Below, one piece after another: positions 16,231-24,893 of a stretch of 42,950 nt of DNA. Below the pieces are notes generated by a model, which made no database searches, was not told where the DNA came from, and worked only from the letters and a program-made list of their open reading frames with translations. A program made the translations under genes and the position numbers. Origin of the DNA: Candidatus Latescibacterota bacterium (lineage in GTDB: Bacteria; Latescibacterota; UBA2968; UBA8231); assembly GCA_022820485.1 (NCBI GenBank), contig JAJEFJ010000046.1, positions 1 to 42,950 on the forward strand. The letters are read 5' to 3'. Each line of letters begins with the position of its first letter. Within the stretch, counting starts at the first letter, position 1.

Positions 16231-17241
16231 CTATTCCTCGTCGTAGCGTATCCGTGGATCCAGCCAAGCGTAGAGTATGTCGGCGATGAGATTGGCCAGC
16301 ACGAAGACCGTGGCCAGCAGCAAAACCCCGCCCTGCACAGCGCGGAAGTCGCGCGCCTGCACGGCCAAAAAGAGCCAGCGTCCGACCCCGGGCCAAGCGA
16401 ATATGGTCTCCGTTATAACTGCGCCCCCGAGCAGGTAGCCGAATTGGAGGGCAATGACCGTAAGCGTGGGGATGAAGGCGTTCTTCAGAGCGTGGCGCAC
16501 AATCACCACCCGCTGCCGCAGGCCCTTGGCCCACGCCGTACGGATGTAGTCTTCGCCGAGAACGTCGAGCAAACTGGCGCGGGTCATGCGCGCAATCACG
16601 GCCATGGGAATGGTCCCCAAAGTTAGGGCCGGCAGGAAGAGATGCCATAGCACGTCGCCACAGGCCGCAAAATCGCCCTGCGCGAGGGTGTCGATTACGT
16701 AGAAATAGGTAATCGGCTCAAAGTAGATATGCGTGCTCAAGCGGCCGGACACCGGAAAGAGCGGCACGTAAAAGGCCAACAGCAACACCAGCATCAGGGC
16801 CAGCCAAAATACGGGAATGGAAATGCCGGCCGTGGCCAAAATCATGCTGAGCAGATCGGCGCTCTTGCCCCGCCGCACCGCAGCCCACAATCCGGCCGAG
16901 ATGCCGACCGTCATGGCCAGCAGCATACTGGCCAAGGTTAGCTCGCAAGTGGCCGGGAAGCGCTGGAACAGTTCAGTGGTAATTTTCTCGTGGGTGCGAA
17001 TCGAACGGCCGAGGTCGCCGCTCAACAGGCCGGTGAAGAAGCGGTAAAACTGCACGTGGAAGGGCTGGTCGAGGCCCATAGTCGCGCGCAACTCGGCCAA
17101 GCTCTCGGCATTGGCGCGCTCCCCGAGCATGACCTGGGCCGGGTCGCCCGGCACCAAGTAGAGCATCAGAAAAACTAAAAGCGAAATTCCCGCCAGCGTC
17201 GGCAAGAGCGCGATGAGCCGCCGGAGGACGAAGCGGTGCAT
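16231..17241 (-). CDS. ABC transporter permease, DppB/OppB type
   Basis: A 336-residue inner-membrane permease of the peptide/nickel importer family. It has the N-terminal 'RRLIALLPTLAGISLLVFLM' span and 'LVPGDPAQVMLG', both markers of DppB. It also has 'RFPATCELTLASMLLAMTVG', the EAA loop 'YIRTAWAKGLRQRVVIVRHA' and 'ITETIFAWPGVGRWLF'. Six spans are apparent. The ATG at 17241 lies 3 bp after the stop of the binding-protein gene, so the two are co-transcribed. Its usual DppC partner and the ATPases do not follow: the gene ends at the palindromic repeat and terminator. The nearest DppC is at 6209-7057 on the opposite strand. Confidence 0.93.
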   Translation of the reverse strand: MHRFVLRRLIALLPTLAGISLLVFLMLYLVPGDPAQVMLGERANAESLAELRATMGLDQPFHVQFYRFFTGLLSGDLGRSIRTHEKITTELFQRFPATCELTLASMLLAMTVGISAGLWAAVRRGKSADLLSMILATAGISIPVFWLALMLVLLLAFYVPLFPVSGRLSTHIYFEPITYFYVIDTLAQGDFAACGDVLWHLFLPALTLGTIPMAVIARMTRASLLDVLGEDYIRTAWAKGLRQRVVIVRHALKNAFIPTLTVIALQFGYLLGGAVITETIFAWPGVGRWLFLAVQARDFRAVQGGVLLLATVFVLANLIADILYAWLDPRIRYDEE

Positions 17242-17244
17242 GGC

Positions 17245-18858
17245 TCAAGGGGCCAGCGCGGTGCTGTGGAACCACTTGCTGCCCGTGGGATGCAGCTTGA
17301 AGCCAGTGACGCGGCGCTGGAAAACCACCGTCTGCGTCGCGTGTACTAGCGGCACCCAAGGCGCGTCGCGGTGGACGATCTCCTGCGCCTGGGCATACAG
17401 CCGCGTGCGCACGTCGCGGTCGGTGGAGCGACGGGCTGCGACGAGCGCGTCGTGCAGCTCGCCACTGCGGTAGAAGGAGATATTCTGGGCAGGTTTGATG
17501 GCCGCGGTGGAGTCGAGGAGCACGTAGAGGAAGTTGTCCGGGTCGCCATTGTCGCCGGTCCAGCCCAACAAAGCCATCTGGTGCTGGCCATCGAACACCT
17601 TGTCCAAGTACGTCCCCCACTCCCAAGACACAATGCGAGCGCGGATGCCCACCTTTTCCAAGTCGGCCTGAATCGCCTCGGCGATCTTGCTAGGCTGTGG
17701 CATATAGGGGCGCGGCACCGGCATGGCCCACAGCTCGGTCTCAAAGCCGTCGGCATAACCGGCTTCCGCCAGCAAAGCCCGCGCTTTGGCTGGATCATAG
17801 CCATAGCCCGCAATCGTGTCGTTGTAGCTCCACAAAGTCGGCGGGATGGGGTTTTTGGCTGGCATGGCCAAGCCCTCGTAGAAATTATCCACCAGAGCCT
17901 GCTTATCCACGGCGTGGTTTATGGCGCGGCGCACCCGCACATCGTCGAAAGGCTCCTTGTCCATATTCATGGCCAAGTAGCCGGTATTCATGCCCGCCTG
18001 CGTCAAGAGCTGGAGATTGGGGTCGGCGCGGATCGGCTCAATGTACTCAGGACTGAGGTTGTCGAAGCCGTGAATCGTGCCCTGCGAAAGCTCCAAAAAG
18101 CGCACCGAGGATTCCTGAATAGGCTTGAAAATTAGGCGGTCGAGCTGCGGCTGTGGCCCCCAGTAATCGGGATTGCGCTCCAAGACGATGCGCTCGTCCT
18201 TGCGCCATTCGACCAAGCGAAAAGGGCCGGTGCCGACCGGGTTTTTGAAGTAATCGCGGCCGTAACGGGCCACCGCGGTGGGGCTGACGGCCGCGCAGAA
18301 GTTCATCGCCAAGTTCGCCAGGAAGGGGGCGTGAGGCTCCTTGAGGCGAATGACAAAGGTCGAGTCGTCCGGGGCTTCTAACGCGGCGACAATGTCGTCC
18401 ATGCCCATGGCCTGCCAGTACTTGAACGCGCCGGCGACCTTGTGGAAGGGATGGTCTTTGTCAAACTGCCGCCCGAGCGAAAACAGCATGGCCTCGGCGT
18501 TAAAGGGAGTGCCGTCGTGAAAGCGGACCCCCGTGCGCAAGTGGAAGGTCCACGTGAGCTGATCGTCCGCGATGTCCCAAGAATGCGCCAGTTGCGGTAC
18601 CACGGCCGTGCTCTCGCTGTCGTAGGTCACCAAGGTCTCGTAGATGTTGTCGCAGACCTTGAACGATTCGCCGTCGTTTTCAATCCCCGGATCTAGCCCG
18701 ATCGAATCCGAGCCACGGCCAAAGACCAACGTCTGCTGAGTAGATTCCTCTTGGCCGCAGGCGACGAGTACGGCAACAACTACAGCAATCCTGAACGATC
18801 GAACAATTCGAATTGCGGATCGCCTTGTTTCTACTATTCTGCGTCCATCTGCGTCCAT
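17245..18858 (-). CDS. peptide/solute-binding lipoprotein, DppA/OppA type
   Basis: An extracytoplasmic solute-binding protein (SBP_bac_5) of about 537 residues. The lipobox 'AVLVACGQ' gives a lipid-anchored Cys. Family markers are 'LVFGRGSDSIGLDPG', 'FHLRTGVRFHDGTPFNAEAM', 'NPVGTGPFRLVEW' and 'VRRAINHAVDKQALV'. The ATG at 18858 is preferred. A TTG at 18885 also opens the frame, but neither has a good ribosome binding site, and the first residues are encoded by a 10-bp tandem repeat (18841-18860), so the N-terminus may be recently altered. It lies between the sugar isomerase gene upstream (30-bp gap from this start) and DppB downstream. This placement hints that the cargo could be a carbohydrate rather than a peptide, but the sequence does not decide it. 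Confidence 0.9.
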   Translation of the reverse strand: MDADGRRIVETRRSAIRIVRSFRIAVVVAVLVACGQEESTQQTLVFGRGSDSIGLDPGIENDGESFKVCDNIYETLVTYDSESTAVVPQLAHSWDIADDQLTWTFHLRTGVRFHDGTPFNAEAMLFSLGRQFDKDHPFHKVAGAFKYWQAMGMDDIVAALEAPDDSTFVIRLKEPHAPFLANLAMNFCAAVSPTAVARYGRDYFKNPVGTGPFRLVEWRKDERIVLERNPDYWGPQPQLDRLIFKPIQESSVRFLELSQGTIHGFDNLSPEYIEPIRADPNLQLLTQAGMNTGYLAMNMDKEPFDDVRVRRAINHAVDKQALVDNFYEGLAMPAKNPIPPTLWSYNDTIAGYGYDPAKARALLAEAGYADGFETELWAMPVPRPYMPQPSKIAEAIQADLEKVGIRARIVSWEWGTYLDKVFDGQHQMALLGWTGDNGDPDNFLYVLLDSTAAIKPAQNISFYRSGELHDALVAARRSTDRDVRTRLYAQAQEIVHRDAPWVPLVHATQTVVFQRRVTGFKLHPTGSKWFHSTALAP

Positions 18859-18863
18859 CTGCG
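18838..18863. repeat. 10-bp tandem repeat at 5' end of binding-protein gene
   Basis: GCGTCCATCT occurs twice in tandem (18841-18850, 18851-18860) and is followed by a third partial unit GCGGAT. 'GCGGATCG' recurs at 18815-18822, just inside the gene. This CTGCGTCCATCTGCG type resembles a dispersed repeat reported around genes in several uncultured phyla. Here it spans the start region of the binding-protein gene and the gap to the isomerase gene. Confidence 0.6.
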
Positions 18864-18887
18864 GATCGTCTTGAAAACGCTGCAACG

Positions 18888-19877
18888 CTAGTCCTCAAAC
18901 GCCGCGTCAAAGGCAATGTCCGAAGGCGGGAAATCGACCTGTTTGACAAAGGCGGCCGCTTCCGTCGCCCCGTGGACGCGATCCATGCCGCTGTCTTCCC
19001 ATTCGACCGACAGCGGCCCTTGGTAGTTGATGCGATTGAGAGCGCGGATGATTTCCTCGAAGTCGATATTGCCGCGGCCCAACGAGCGGAAGTCCCAATA
19101 GCGCTGGCGGTCGCCGAACTCAGTGTGCCCGCCGAAGACCCCGGCCTCGGTCGGCGTTGCGGACCAGCCTACGTCCTTCATGTGGACGTGAAAAATGCGG
19201 TCGCTAAATCGGTAGATAAACTCGACGTAGTCCACGCCCTGGTAGCCGAGGTGGCTGGGATCGTAGTTGAAACCAAAGGCCGGATGGCCGTCGAGTGCTT
19301 GAATGGCGTGCTCGGCCGAGGCGATATCAAAGGCGATTTCAGTGGGATGCACCTCTAGCGCAAACTTGACTCCGAGTGCTTGGTATTGGTCGAGTATGGG
19401 TTTCCAGCGCGCGGCAAAATCCGCGTACCCAGCCTCGATCATGTCCGGGGATACCGGCGGGAATGAATAGAGCAGGTGCCAGATCGAAGAACCGGTAAAG
19501 CCGTTGACCACGTCAACCCCGAGCCGGGCAGCCGCTTGCCCTGTGGCAATCATCTCTGCGGCCGCGCGCTGGCGCACGCCCTCTGGGTCGCCATCGCCGA
19601 AGATGCGCGGGGGCAGGATAGCCTCGTGGCGGCTGTCGATGGCGTCGCACACGGCTTGGCCGACGAGGTGATTGGAAATAGAAAACAGCGCTAGATCGTA
19701 TTTTGCGAGCAGTTCGCGCTTGGCCTGGCAATAGTCATCGGTGGCTTGGTCAACCTCAAAGTGATCTCCCCAGCAGGCCAGTTCCAAGCCGTCGTAGCCA
19801 AACTCAACGGCCTGTTGGCAGAGGGTCTCAATAGGCAGGTCGGCCCACTGGCCAGTGAAGAGGGTGACGGGTCGCAT
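18888..19877 (-). CDS. sugar phosphate isomerase/epimerase (AP-endonuclease-2-like TIM barrel)
   Basis: A 329-residue xylose-isomerase-like TIM barrel. It shows the N-terminal '[17 protein letters not shown]', '[12 protein letters not shown]' and '[15 protein letters not shown]'. It also has '[11 protein letters not shown]' and '[13 protein letters not shown]'. These supply the Glu, Asp, His and Glu metal ligands of the family. The ATG at 19877 has AAGGAG with 8-nt spacing, so the start is secure and translation is probably strong. It opens the operon that continues with the DppA-like binding protein and DppB. Such enzymes interconvert keto and aldo sugars, inososes or their epimers and often pair with Gfo/Idh oxidoreductases; the substrate is unknown. 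Confidence 0.9.
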   Translation of the reverse strand: MRPVTLFTGQWADLPIETLCQQAVEFGYDGLELACWGDHFEVDQATDDYCQAKRELLAKYDLALFSISNHLVGQAVCDAIDSRHEAILPPRIFGDGDPEGVRQRAAAEMIATGQAAARLGVDVVNGFTGSSIWHLLYSFPPVSPDMIEAGYADFAARWKPILDQYQALGVKFALEVHPTEIAFDIASAEHAIQALDGHPAFGFNYDPSHLGYQGVDYVEFIYRFSDRIFHVHMKDVGWSATPTEAGVFGGHTEFGDRQRYWDFRSLGRGNIDFEEIIRALNRINYQGPLSVEWEDSGMDRVHGATEAAAFVKQVDFPPSDIAFDAAFED

Positions 19878-19954
19878 TGCAATCGCTCCTTGTTGGTGTT
19901 GGTATGAGAGGGAGTATATACGCCGGTCGCCGCCGAGATGTCAAGACCGGGCCA

Positions 19955-20716
19955 CTAGCGGCCGAGCGACTTTTCCCGCCGGAGATCGATGTCAAAGATG
20001 CGCAGGTAGCGGCCCTGAAATTCGCCGATAACCTCGGGAATCTGGTCCTCGTCGAGATCGAGCAGGCCCATGCGCTCGCCAAAAGGCTCGGACGACTGCC
20101 ACTCCAAGTCGAAAAAGCGGGCGTCGAACACGTACCCGTCGTTGAGCACAATTTCGTCTTCGTCGTCCCCATCAACGTCGCCGATGAGAATCTGATGGGC
20201 CGTCAAGTCGGTCTGATCGCTGCGCCACTGCTCGTACTGGTCGCGGCCATCGTACACGACTAAGCGGCCATCGGCGCAGAACACGAGCTCGGGCTGGGGG
20301 TCGTCGTCAATGTCGCCGATGGTCAGGCTGGTAATGCGTTCGTATTCATTGGGCGAGTTGCTCCACAGCAGCGTGTAGTCCTGAGAGTCGAAGTAATATA
20401 CACGGCCGTGGTCGGTATAGGCGACGATCTCGTCGAGTTGGTCGTCGTTGATGTCGAGGACGAATACGCCGGCCACCGCCCCTTCGAGATAGTCGCTGTC
20501 CCACACCTCGGTATAGGTGTGGTCGCGCTCCTCATAGACGTGGAGTCGGCCATCGTTGTCGCCGAGCACGAGGCGGTCTGGGCCTTCGCCCGCAGGCAGG
20601 CGCTGGATATTGTCAAATTCGTCTAGGTCTCCCCTATAAGCCGGCCATTCCGCCGCTTGCCCCGTGCTGGACACGGGGGAAACCAGCCATAACGCGCATA
20701 AAATCAATCGCAACAT
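19955..20716 (-). CDS. FG-GAP/VCBS-like beta-propeller repeat protein
   Basis: A 253-residue secreted protein with a signal peptide ('LRLILCALWLVSPVSS'). It has about five tandem repeats of 40-45 residues, each with an acidic loop such as 'LDINDDQLDEIV', 'GDIDDDPQPELV', 'GDVDGDDEDEIV' and 'LDLDEDQIPEVI'. These are typical FG-GAP/VCBS calcium-binding blades. I prefer the ATG at 20716 because AAGGAG lies 11 nt before it; the ATG at 20725 shares bases with the LarC stop and lies only 2 nt from that sequence. It is the last gene of the Minf_1886-LarC operon. Its link to nickel-pincer cofactor synthesis is not known, and it may simply be co-transcribed. Confidence 0.8.
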   Translation of the reverse strand: MLRLILCALWLVSPVSSTGQAAEWPAYRGDLDEFDNIQRLPAGEGPDRLVLGDNDGRLHVYEERDHTYTEVWDSDYLEGAVAGVFVLDINDDQLDEIVAYTDHGRVYYFDSQDYTLLWSNSPNEYERITSLTIGDIDDDPQPELVFCADGRLVVYDGRDQYEQWRSDQTDLTAHQILIGDVDGDDEDEIVLNDGYVFDARFFDLEWQSSEPFGERMGLLDLDEDQIPEVIGEFQGRYLRIFDIDLRREKSLGR

Positions 20717-20724
20717 GATGGTCA

Positions 20725-21936
20725 TTACTCCTTGATGGCGGCCGCCCGAGCGGCCTCATATACGGCGAGCAAGGGCACTTGGTGCTTTTGGGCTAGCCGC
20801 GCGCAGTCCTCGTATTCAGGGGCGGCGCGGCGACGTCCGTCTAGATAGCTAAACTTGACATTGACCTCCCCGTACGGCGTGGCAACGGCGCGGATTTGGC
20901 GTTCCAAGACGCGGCGTTCCACTCCGTAGTAGCGCAGGCCGATGGTCGTAGTTTCTTGCAGCACGATCGCAGCTAGCTCGTCCAAGCGGCCCGCCGGCGC
21001 GAGGACGCTGAGGACGTTGCCTGGGCGGCCCTTCTTCATAAGGACCGGCGTGGCGTACACGTCACTTGCGCCCTGTTCTAGCAGCCGATCGAAGAGATAG
21101 CCGTACACTTCTGGATTCATGTCGTCGATATTGGCTTCGATCAGCAGGACGCGCTCGCTGGCCGGAACGCGCTCGCCCAAGCGCAGGCGCAATAGATTGG
21201 GGATGGCCTCTAAGTCGCGGCGGCCCGCGCCATAGCCGACGGCCTGTTGGCAAAAGGGTGGCTGCGGACCAAAGGAATGGGCCAAGGTGGTGATGATCGC
21301 CGCCCCGGTCGGGGTGACGAGTTCGGCGCGGATATCGGTCTGTTCAGTCGGCACGTCGCGGCAGAGAGCCAAGACCCCAGGCACCGGCACCGGGTAGCGC
21401 CCGTGCGCGCAGCGCACAAAACCCGTGCCAAAGCGCAGAGGCGAAGCGCAAACCTCTTCTACCTCCAAGAGTTGCAGACCGGCCACGGCTCCCACTACGT
21501 CTATCAGGGCGTCGAGAGCCCCCACTTCGTGCAGTCCTACTTCCGCGGGCGCGGCGTTGTGCACCTCGGCTTCGGCTGCACATAGGCGCTCGAAAACGCG
21601 GATGGAGCGCTCCTTGACGACGACGTCTAAGCGGCTGTCGGCAATGCGGCTGGTTATATCTTTGAGGTGGGCGTGCGGATGATCGTGCGTAGGCTCGCCA
21701 GACAGGTCGAGATGGTGCTCAGCGTCGGCCAACGGCGCACCGGCCATGCAGACCTTGGCGCGGGTGGCAGCAATGGCGTGCCGGGCGGTGGATTCGCGCT
21801 CAATGGAGACGTTTTTTACGCCCAGCTTGGCAATTTCTCGATTGAGATCCTCTAGCGCGAGGCCTGCGTCGAGCAGGGCACCCAAGATCATGTCGCCGCT
21901 GATACCAGAGAAGCAGTCGAAGTAGGCGATCTTCAT
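20725..21936 (-). CDS. larC: nickel pincer cofactor biosynthesis protein LarC
   Basis: A 403-residue cyclometallase that inserts nickel into the pyridinium-3,5-bisthiocarboxylate mononucleotide cofactor used by LarA-type racemases and epimerases. It shows the N-terminal 'YFDCFSGISGDMILGAL', 'LHEVGALDALIDVVG', 'TPTGAAIITTL', 'EANIDDMNPEVYGYLFDRL' and 'LMKKGRPGNVLSVL'. In Lactiplantibacillus the protein is made as LarC1 and LarC2 joined by ribosomal frameshifting; here both halves are in one frame. A strong GGGAGG lies 5 nt before the ATG. It is preceded by a Minf_1886 gene (15-bp gap) and overlaps the FG-GAP gene. LarB, LarE and LarA are not in the window. Confidence 0.93.
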   Translation of the reverse strand: MKIAYFDCFSGISGDMILGALLDAGLALEDLNREIAKLGVKNVSIERESTARHAIAATRAKVCMAGAPLADAEHHLDLSGEPTHDHPHAHLKDITSRIADSRLDVVVKERSIRVFERLCAAEAEVHNAAPAEVGLHEVGALDALIDVVGAVAGLQLLEVEEVCASPLRFGTGFVRCAHGRYPVPVPGVLALCRDVPTEQTDIRAELVTPTGAAIITTLAHSFGPQPPFCQQAVGYGAGRRDLEAIPNLLRLRLGERVPASERVLLIEANIDDMNPEVYGYLFDRLLEQGASDVYATPVLMKKGRPGNVLSVLAPAGRLDELAAIVLQETTTIGLRYYGVERRVLERQIRAVATPYGEVNVKFSYLDGRRRAAPEYEDCARLAQKHQVPLLAVYEAARAAAIKE

Positions 21937-21951
21937 CTTCGCCTCCCGCGC

Positions 21952-22359
21952 TCAGGGCAGGCGCTTGAGATCGGCCTTGCGCTTCTTCCAGTCAAACTCC
22001 TCGGCAAAATCGTACACATCGACGAAGTCTTCAATCCGATCCTCGGCTGTTTTGCGCAGCAAATTCGCATCGACCAAGTTGAAGACAATCTCGCCAAAAT
22101 CGTGCGTTTGCTCAATGCCCCAGTGGGCAAAGACCGAGCGGGTGAGCGGCCCAAATTGATCGGCGCTGTACTCGCTGATGCCAAAGAGCAGATCCCGACC
22201 GGAAATGTGTCGCTTCTCTTCGCTCAAGGTATCGTTGTTCTTGCCGAGCTTTCGCACCGTGTATCCTAGCGCATCGTACACAAAAAGATACGCATCGCTC
22301 TTATAGCGCCCGTCGCGCTCGGCCAGATTTTCGATTTCTTGCAGCGCTTTTGGTTCCAT
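21952..22359 (-). CDS. Minf_1886 family protein
   Basis: A 135-residue cytoplasmic protein of the Minf_1886 family (TIGR04138). Markers are 'AYLFVYDALGYTVRKLG', 'RHISGRDLLFGISEYSADQF', 'VFAHWGIEQTHDFGEIVFNL' and 'DFVDVYDFAEEF'. The length is normal. I chose the ATG at 22359; a TTG at 22362 is an alternative. The function of this family is unknown. It lies 15 bp upstream of larC on the same strand and probably shares its transcript. Confidence 0.85.
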   Translation of the reverse strand: MEPKALQEIENLAERDGRYKSDAYLFVYDALGYTVRKLGKNNDTLSEEKRHISGRDLLFGISEYSADQFGPLTRSVFAHWGIEQTHDFGEIVFNLVDANLLRKTAEDRIEDFVDVYDFAEEFDWKKRKADLKRLP

Positions 22360-22386
22360 CAAAGAAGGTCGATACGGCCAATAAAA

Positions 22387-23727
22387 CTAGAGCGGTGCGG
22401 ATGTCAAGCTCGAGGCATAACGCCAAGGGCGCGGGCCGAGCGCGAGGACGTGCAAGAGCGCGTCGCGCTGGTGGACAAAGTCGGGCAACAGATCGTCAGC
22501 TAGGGTGGGGACGGCATGGCCTTCGTTGATGAGTTCGGGATTGATGTGGTGGCCATTTTTGATGATTTCATAGTGCAGGTGGGAGGCGGTCGCGAGTCCG
22601 GTGGCACCGACCTTGCCGATAATCTCTTTTTGCTCTACGAGCTGACCCTCGCGAACCAATATCTTGCTCAGGTGCGCGTAGCGGGTGCGATAGCCATTGG
22701 CATGGACGATTTCGACCAATTTGCCGTAATCGCCTTTCCAGCCAGCGAACGCGACCTGTCCGCGGGCGGTAGTCCACACCAAAGTGCCCGTCGGCGCACC
22801 GTAGTCCGTCCCTAGGTGGGGACGCTGCTTTTTGAGAATGGGATGGAAGCGTTGGCGGCTGAAGTGCGAGGTGATGCTATTGACGCCGAGGGGCTTGAGT
22901 ACGAACATCCGGCCGAGGGAGCGGCCGCTGGCGTTGTAATAGGCATCCTCCCCCTCGATGGCAGCATAGCGGACCGCCAACTCGGTCCCTTGTTCGCCTT
23001 CGTAGCGTGCCAACAGGACATCGCCGTAGCGGACGAAGTGCTCGTCGATGTAGAGCTTTTCAAAGACAACTCCTAGCCGATCTCCGCGCCGCGGGTCCCG
23101 CTGGAAGTCGATGACGGCACCAAATATGTCATCGGCGAGCACTTCGCTGAGTGCAATGCTTTCTCCGGCTGCGCTGATGGCATTGGAGAGGTTGTCCTCA
23201 ATGCGCACTTCGAGCCGCTCGACTCGCCGCTCCAGCGGTAGCTGCAATTGGCGAGCAACAAACTGACCGTCGTGTAATTTCACTTCGATCGGGCGATCAG
23301 GGGTGCGGTGAGGCGTGTAGCGGAAGTGACGAATGGCGTCGCTGGTGTCGATTGCGACCTCGTAGTAATCGCCCGGCTTGATTTGCCTAAGATCAAAGAC
23401 CGTATCTAGCGCTTCGTACAGCCGTTCCAATTGGCTGCTGGGGACGCGGCACTGCTTGAGCGAGCGGTCAAGGGAATCCCCGGAGCGCAGTTCGGCGGTA
23501 ATCGTCCGCGTGGGATCGGCGGGCGGTGGAATCGGCGGTCCGACAAAGGGCGGCTCCCATACGGCGGCCACCGCAGCCGGAACAAAGACCATTTCCTCGA
23601 AGTGGACGGCTGTGGTCGTCGAGTGCTGAGCGGACATCCCCAAGCGCAGTGCCATAAGCGCAAGGCAGCCCAATAAGACACCCCAGAACCTAATGGGAAA
23701 TCCGAATCGCATATTCAGAATCCACAT
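22387..23727 (-). CDS. M23-family murein endopeptidase (MepM/NlpD-like)
   Basis: About 446 residues with one N-terminal membrane segment ('FWGVLLGCLALMAL'), a Pro-rich linker, a LysM/OapA-like region and a C-terminal M23 peptidase domain. The peptidase has 'HLGTDYGAPTGTLVW' (the HxxxD zinc motif) and 'ASHLHYEII' (HxH). It should cut peptide cross-links in peptidoglycan from the periplasmic side. A good promoter at 23797-23825 has its expected start near 23790, so the ATG at 23814 would lie upstream of transcription. The ATGs at 23727 or 23712 are therefore preferred, although neither has a ribosome binding site. The gene is divergent from rlmN. Homologues act in cell separation and growth. 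Confidence 0.88.
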   Translation of the reverse strand: MWILNMRFGFPIRFWGVLLGCLALMALRLGMSAQHSTTTAVHFEEMVFVPAAVAAVWEPPFVGPPIPPPADPTRTITAELRSGDSLDRSLKQCRVPSSQLERLYEALDTVFDLRQIKPGDYYEVAIDTSDAIRHFRYTPHRTPDRPIEVKLHDGQFVARQLQLPLERRVERLEVRIEDNLSNAISAAGESIALSEVLADDIFGAVIDFQRDPRRGDRLGVVFEKLYIDEHFVRYGDVLLARYEGEQGTELAVRYAAIEGEDAYYNASGRSLGRMFVLKPLGVNSITSHFSRQRFHPILKKQRPHLGTDYGAPTGTLVWTTARGQVAFAGWKGDYGKLVEIVHANGYRTRYAHLSKILVREGQLVEQKEIIGKVGATGLATASHLHYEIIKNGHHINPELINEGHAVPTLADDLLPDFVHQRDALLHVLALGPRPWRYASSLTSAPL

Positions 23728-23796
23728 GTATGGGGAGCAAAACAAAGGAACTGACAACGGGGGGAAACCGTTGACCAGTCTCAACAAACTTTTAAC

Positions 23797-23825
23797 ATAT
23801 AATAACTTTGACATTTAATAGTCAA
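23797..23825 (-). promoter_or_regulatory. promoter of M23 peptidase gene
   Basis: On the minus strand TTGACT (23820-23825) and TTATAT (23797-23802) are separated by 17 nt. A partly palindromic TTGAC-N8-GTCAA (23808-23825) overlaps the -35 box and abuts the rlmN leader. This could be an operator shared by the divergent genes, which is inference. Confidence 0.5.
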
Positions 23826-23836
23826 GGATTTTTACG

Positions 23837-24883
23837 GTGACCAGTCAACCCTACGACCTAAAAGCCATGCTGCCCGACGAACTCGATCGGCTCGTCGGCG
23901 AGCTCAAAGAACCGACGTACCGCACTCGTCAAATTTTCGATTGGCTCTACGCCAAGGGCGTGCGCGACGTCCGGGAGATGACCAATATCTCCAAAATGTT
24001 GCGGCAAAAGCTCGCCGAGCAGACGCGCATTACTTGCCTGAACCTCGTCATGCGTCAAGAGTCGGCCACGGGCGAGGCCGTCAAATTCCTCTTTGAACTG
24101 CCTTCCGGACAGCGAATCGAATCCGTGCTGATCGTCGATGGCACCCGGCGCACGGCCTGCTTGTCGTCGCAAGTAGGCTGCCCGCTCGACTGCAAATTCT
24201 GCGCCACCGGTCGGATGGGGATGATAGCCAACCTCGAAGCCGGGCAGATCGTCGATCAGCTCTTGCAGGTCAACCAGTTCGCCCGCGAGCAGGGCGAGCA
24301 GGTGACCAATGTGGTGATGATGGGAATGGGCGAGCCGCTGCTCAACTACTCGGCAGTCGTGCGCACCCTAAAGCTAATGCGCCTAAAAGAGGGCATTGGC
24401 CTAGGAGGGCGGAAAATCACGATTTCTACCGCGGGCTACATCCCGGGCATCCGCCGGCTTATGGCCGAAGATCTCAACGTGGGGTTGGCCATTTCGCTCA
24501 ACGCCACGACCGACGAGGTGCGCGAACAACTCATGCCAATCAACCGCAAGTACAAAATCGCCGACCTCTTGGCGGTCGCGCGCGAGTTTTTCGCCTGTCG
24601 CGGCTATGGCGTTACCTTTGAGTACGTGCTCATGGCCGGCTTGACCGATGCGGACGCCGACGCACAGCGGCTAGCCGAACTGACCCGCGACATTCCCTGC
24701 AAGATCAACCTCATACCCTACAACGAAACAACAGACCTCCGTTTCCGCCGACCAGCCCGTCAGCGTCTAGCGCAGTTCTACCAAGTGCTCAAAGGCTGCA
24801 ACGTCGAGTTTACCGTGCGCCACAGCCGCGGGCGGGACATCGACGCAGCCTGCGGCCAGCTCTATCATCAGCAAAAAAAATGA
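23837..24883 (+). CDS. rlmN: 23S rRNA (adenine-2503-C2)-methyltransferase RlmN
   Basis: A 348-residue radical-SAM enzyme that methylates C2 of A2503 in 23S rRNA and A37 in some tRNAs. The radical-SAM Cys triad is in 'CPLDCKFC' (Cys115, 119, 122). Cys339 in 'DIDAACGQL' is the C-terminal Cys that becomes methylated. 'MMGMGEPLLNY' and 'AISLNATTDEVREQLMPINR' are standard RlmN blocks. The start is GTG 23837 with AAGGA 9 nt upstream. The 22-residue C-terminal block is normal. It is followed 10 bp later by a DUF457 membrane protein, probably on the same transcript. Confidence 0.96.
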   Translation: MTSQPYDLKAMLPDELDRLVGELKEPTYRTRQIFDWLYAKGVRDVREMTNISKMLRQKLAEQTRITCLNLVMRQESATGEAVKFLFELPSGQRIESVLIVDGTRRTACLSSQVGCPLDCKFCATGRMGMIANLEAGQIVDQLLQVNQFAREQGEQVTNVVMMGMGEPLLNYSAVVRTLKLMRLKEGIGLGGRKITISTAGYIPGIRRLMAEDLNVGLAISLNATTDEVREQLMPINRKYKIADLLAVAREFFACRGYGVTFEYVLMAGLTDADADAQRLAELTRDIPCKINLIPYNETTDLRFRRPARQRLAQFYQVLKGCNVEFTVRHSRGRDIDAACGQLYHQQKK

Positions 24884-24893
24884 GCTTGGAATC

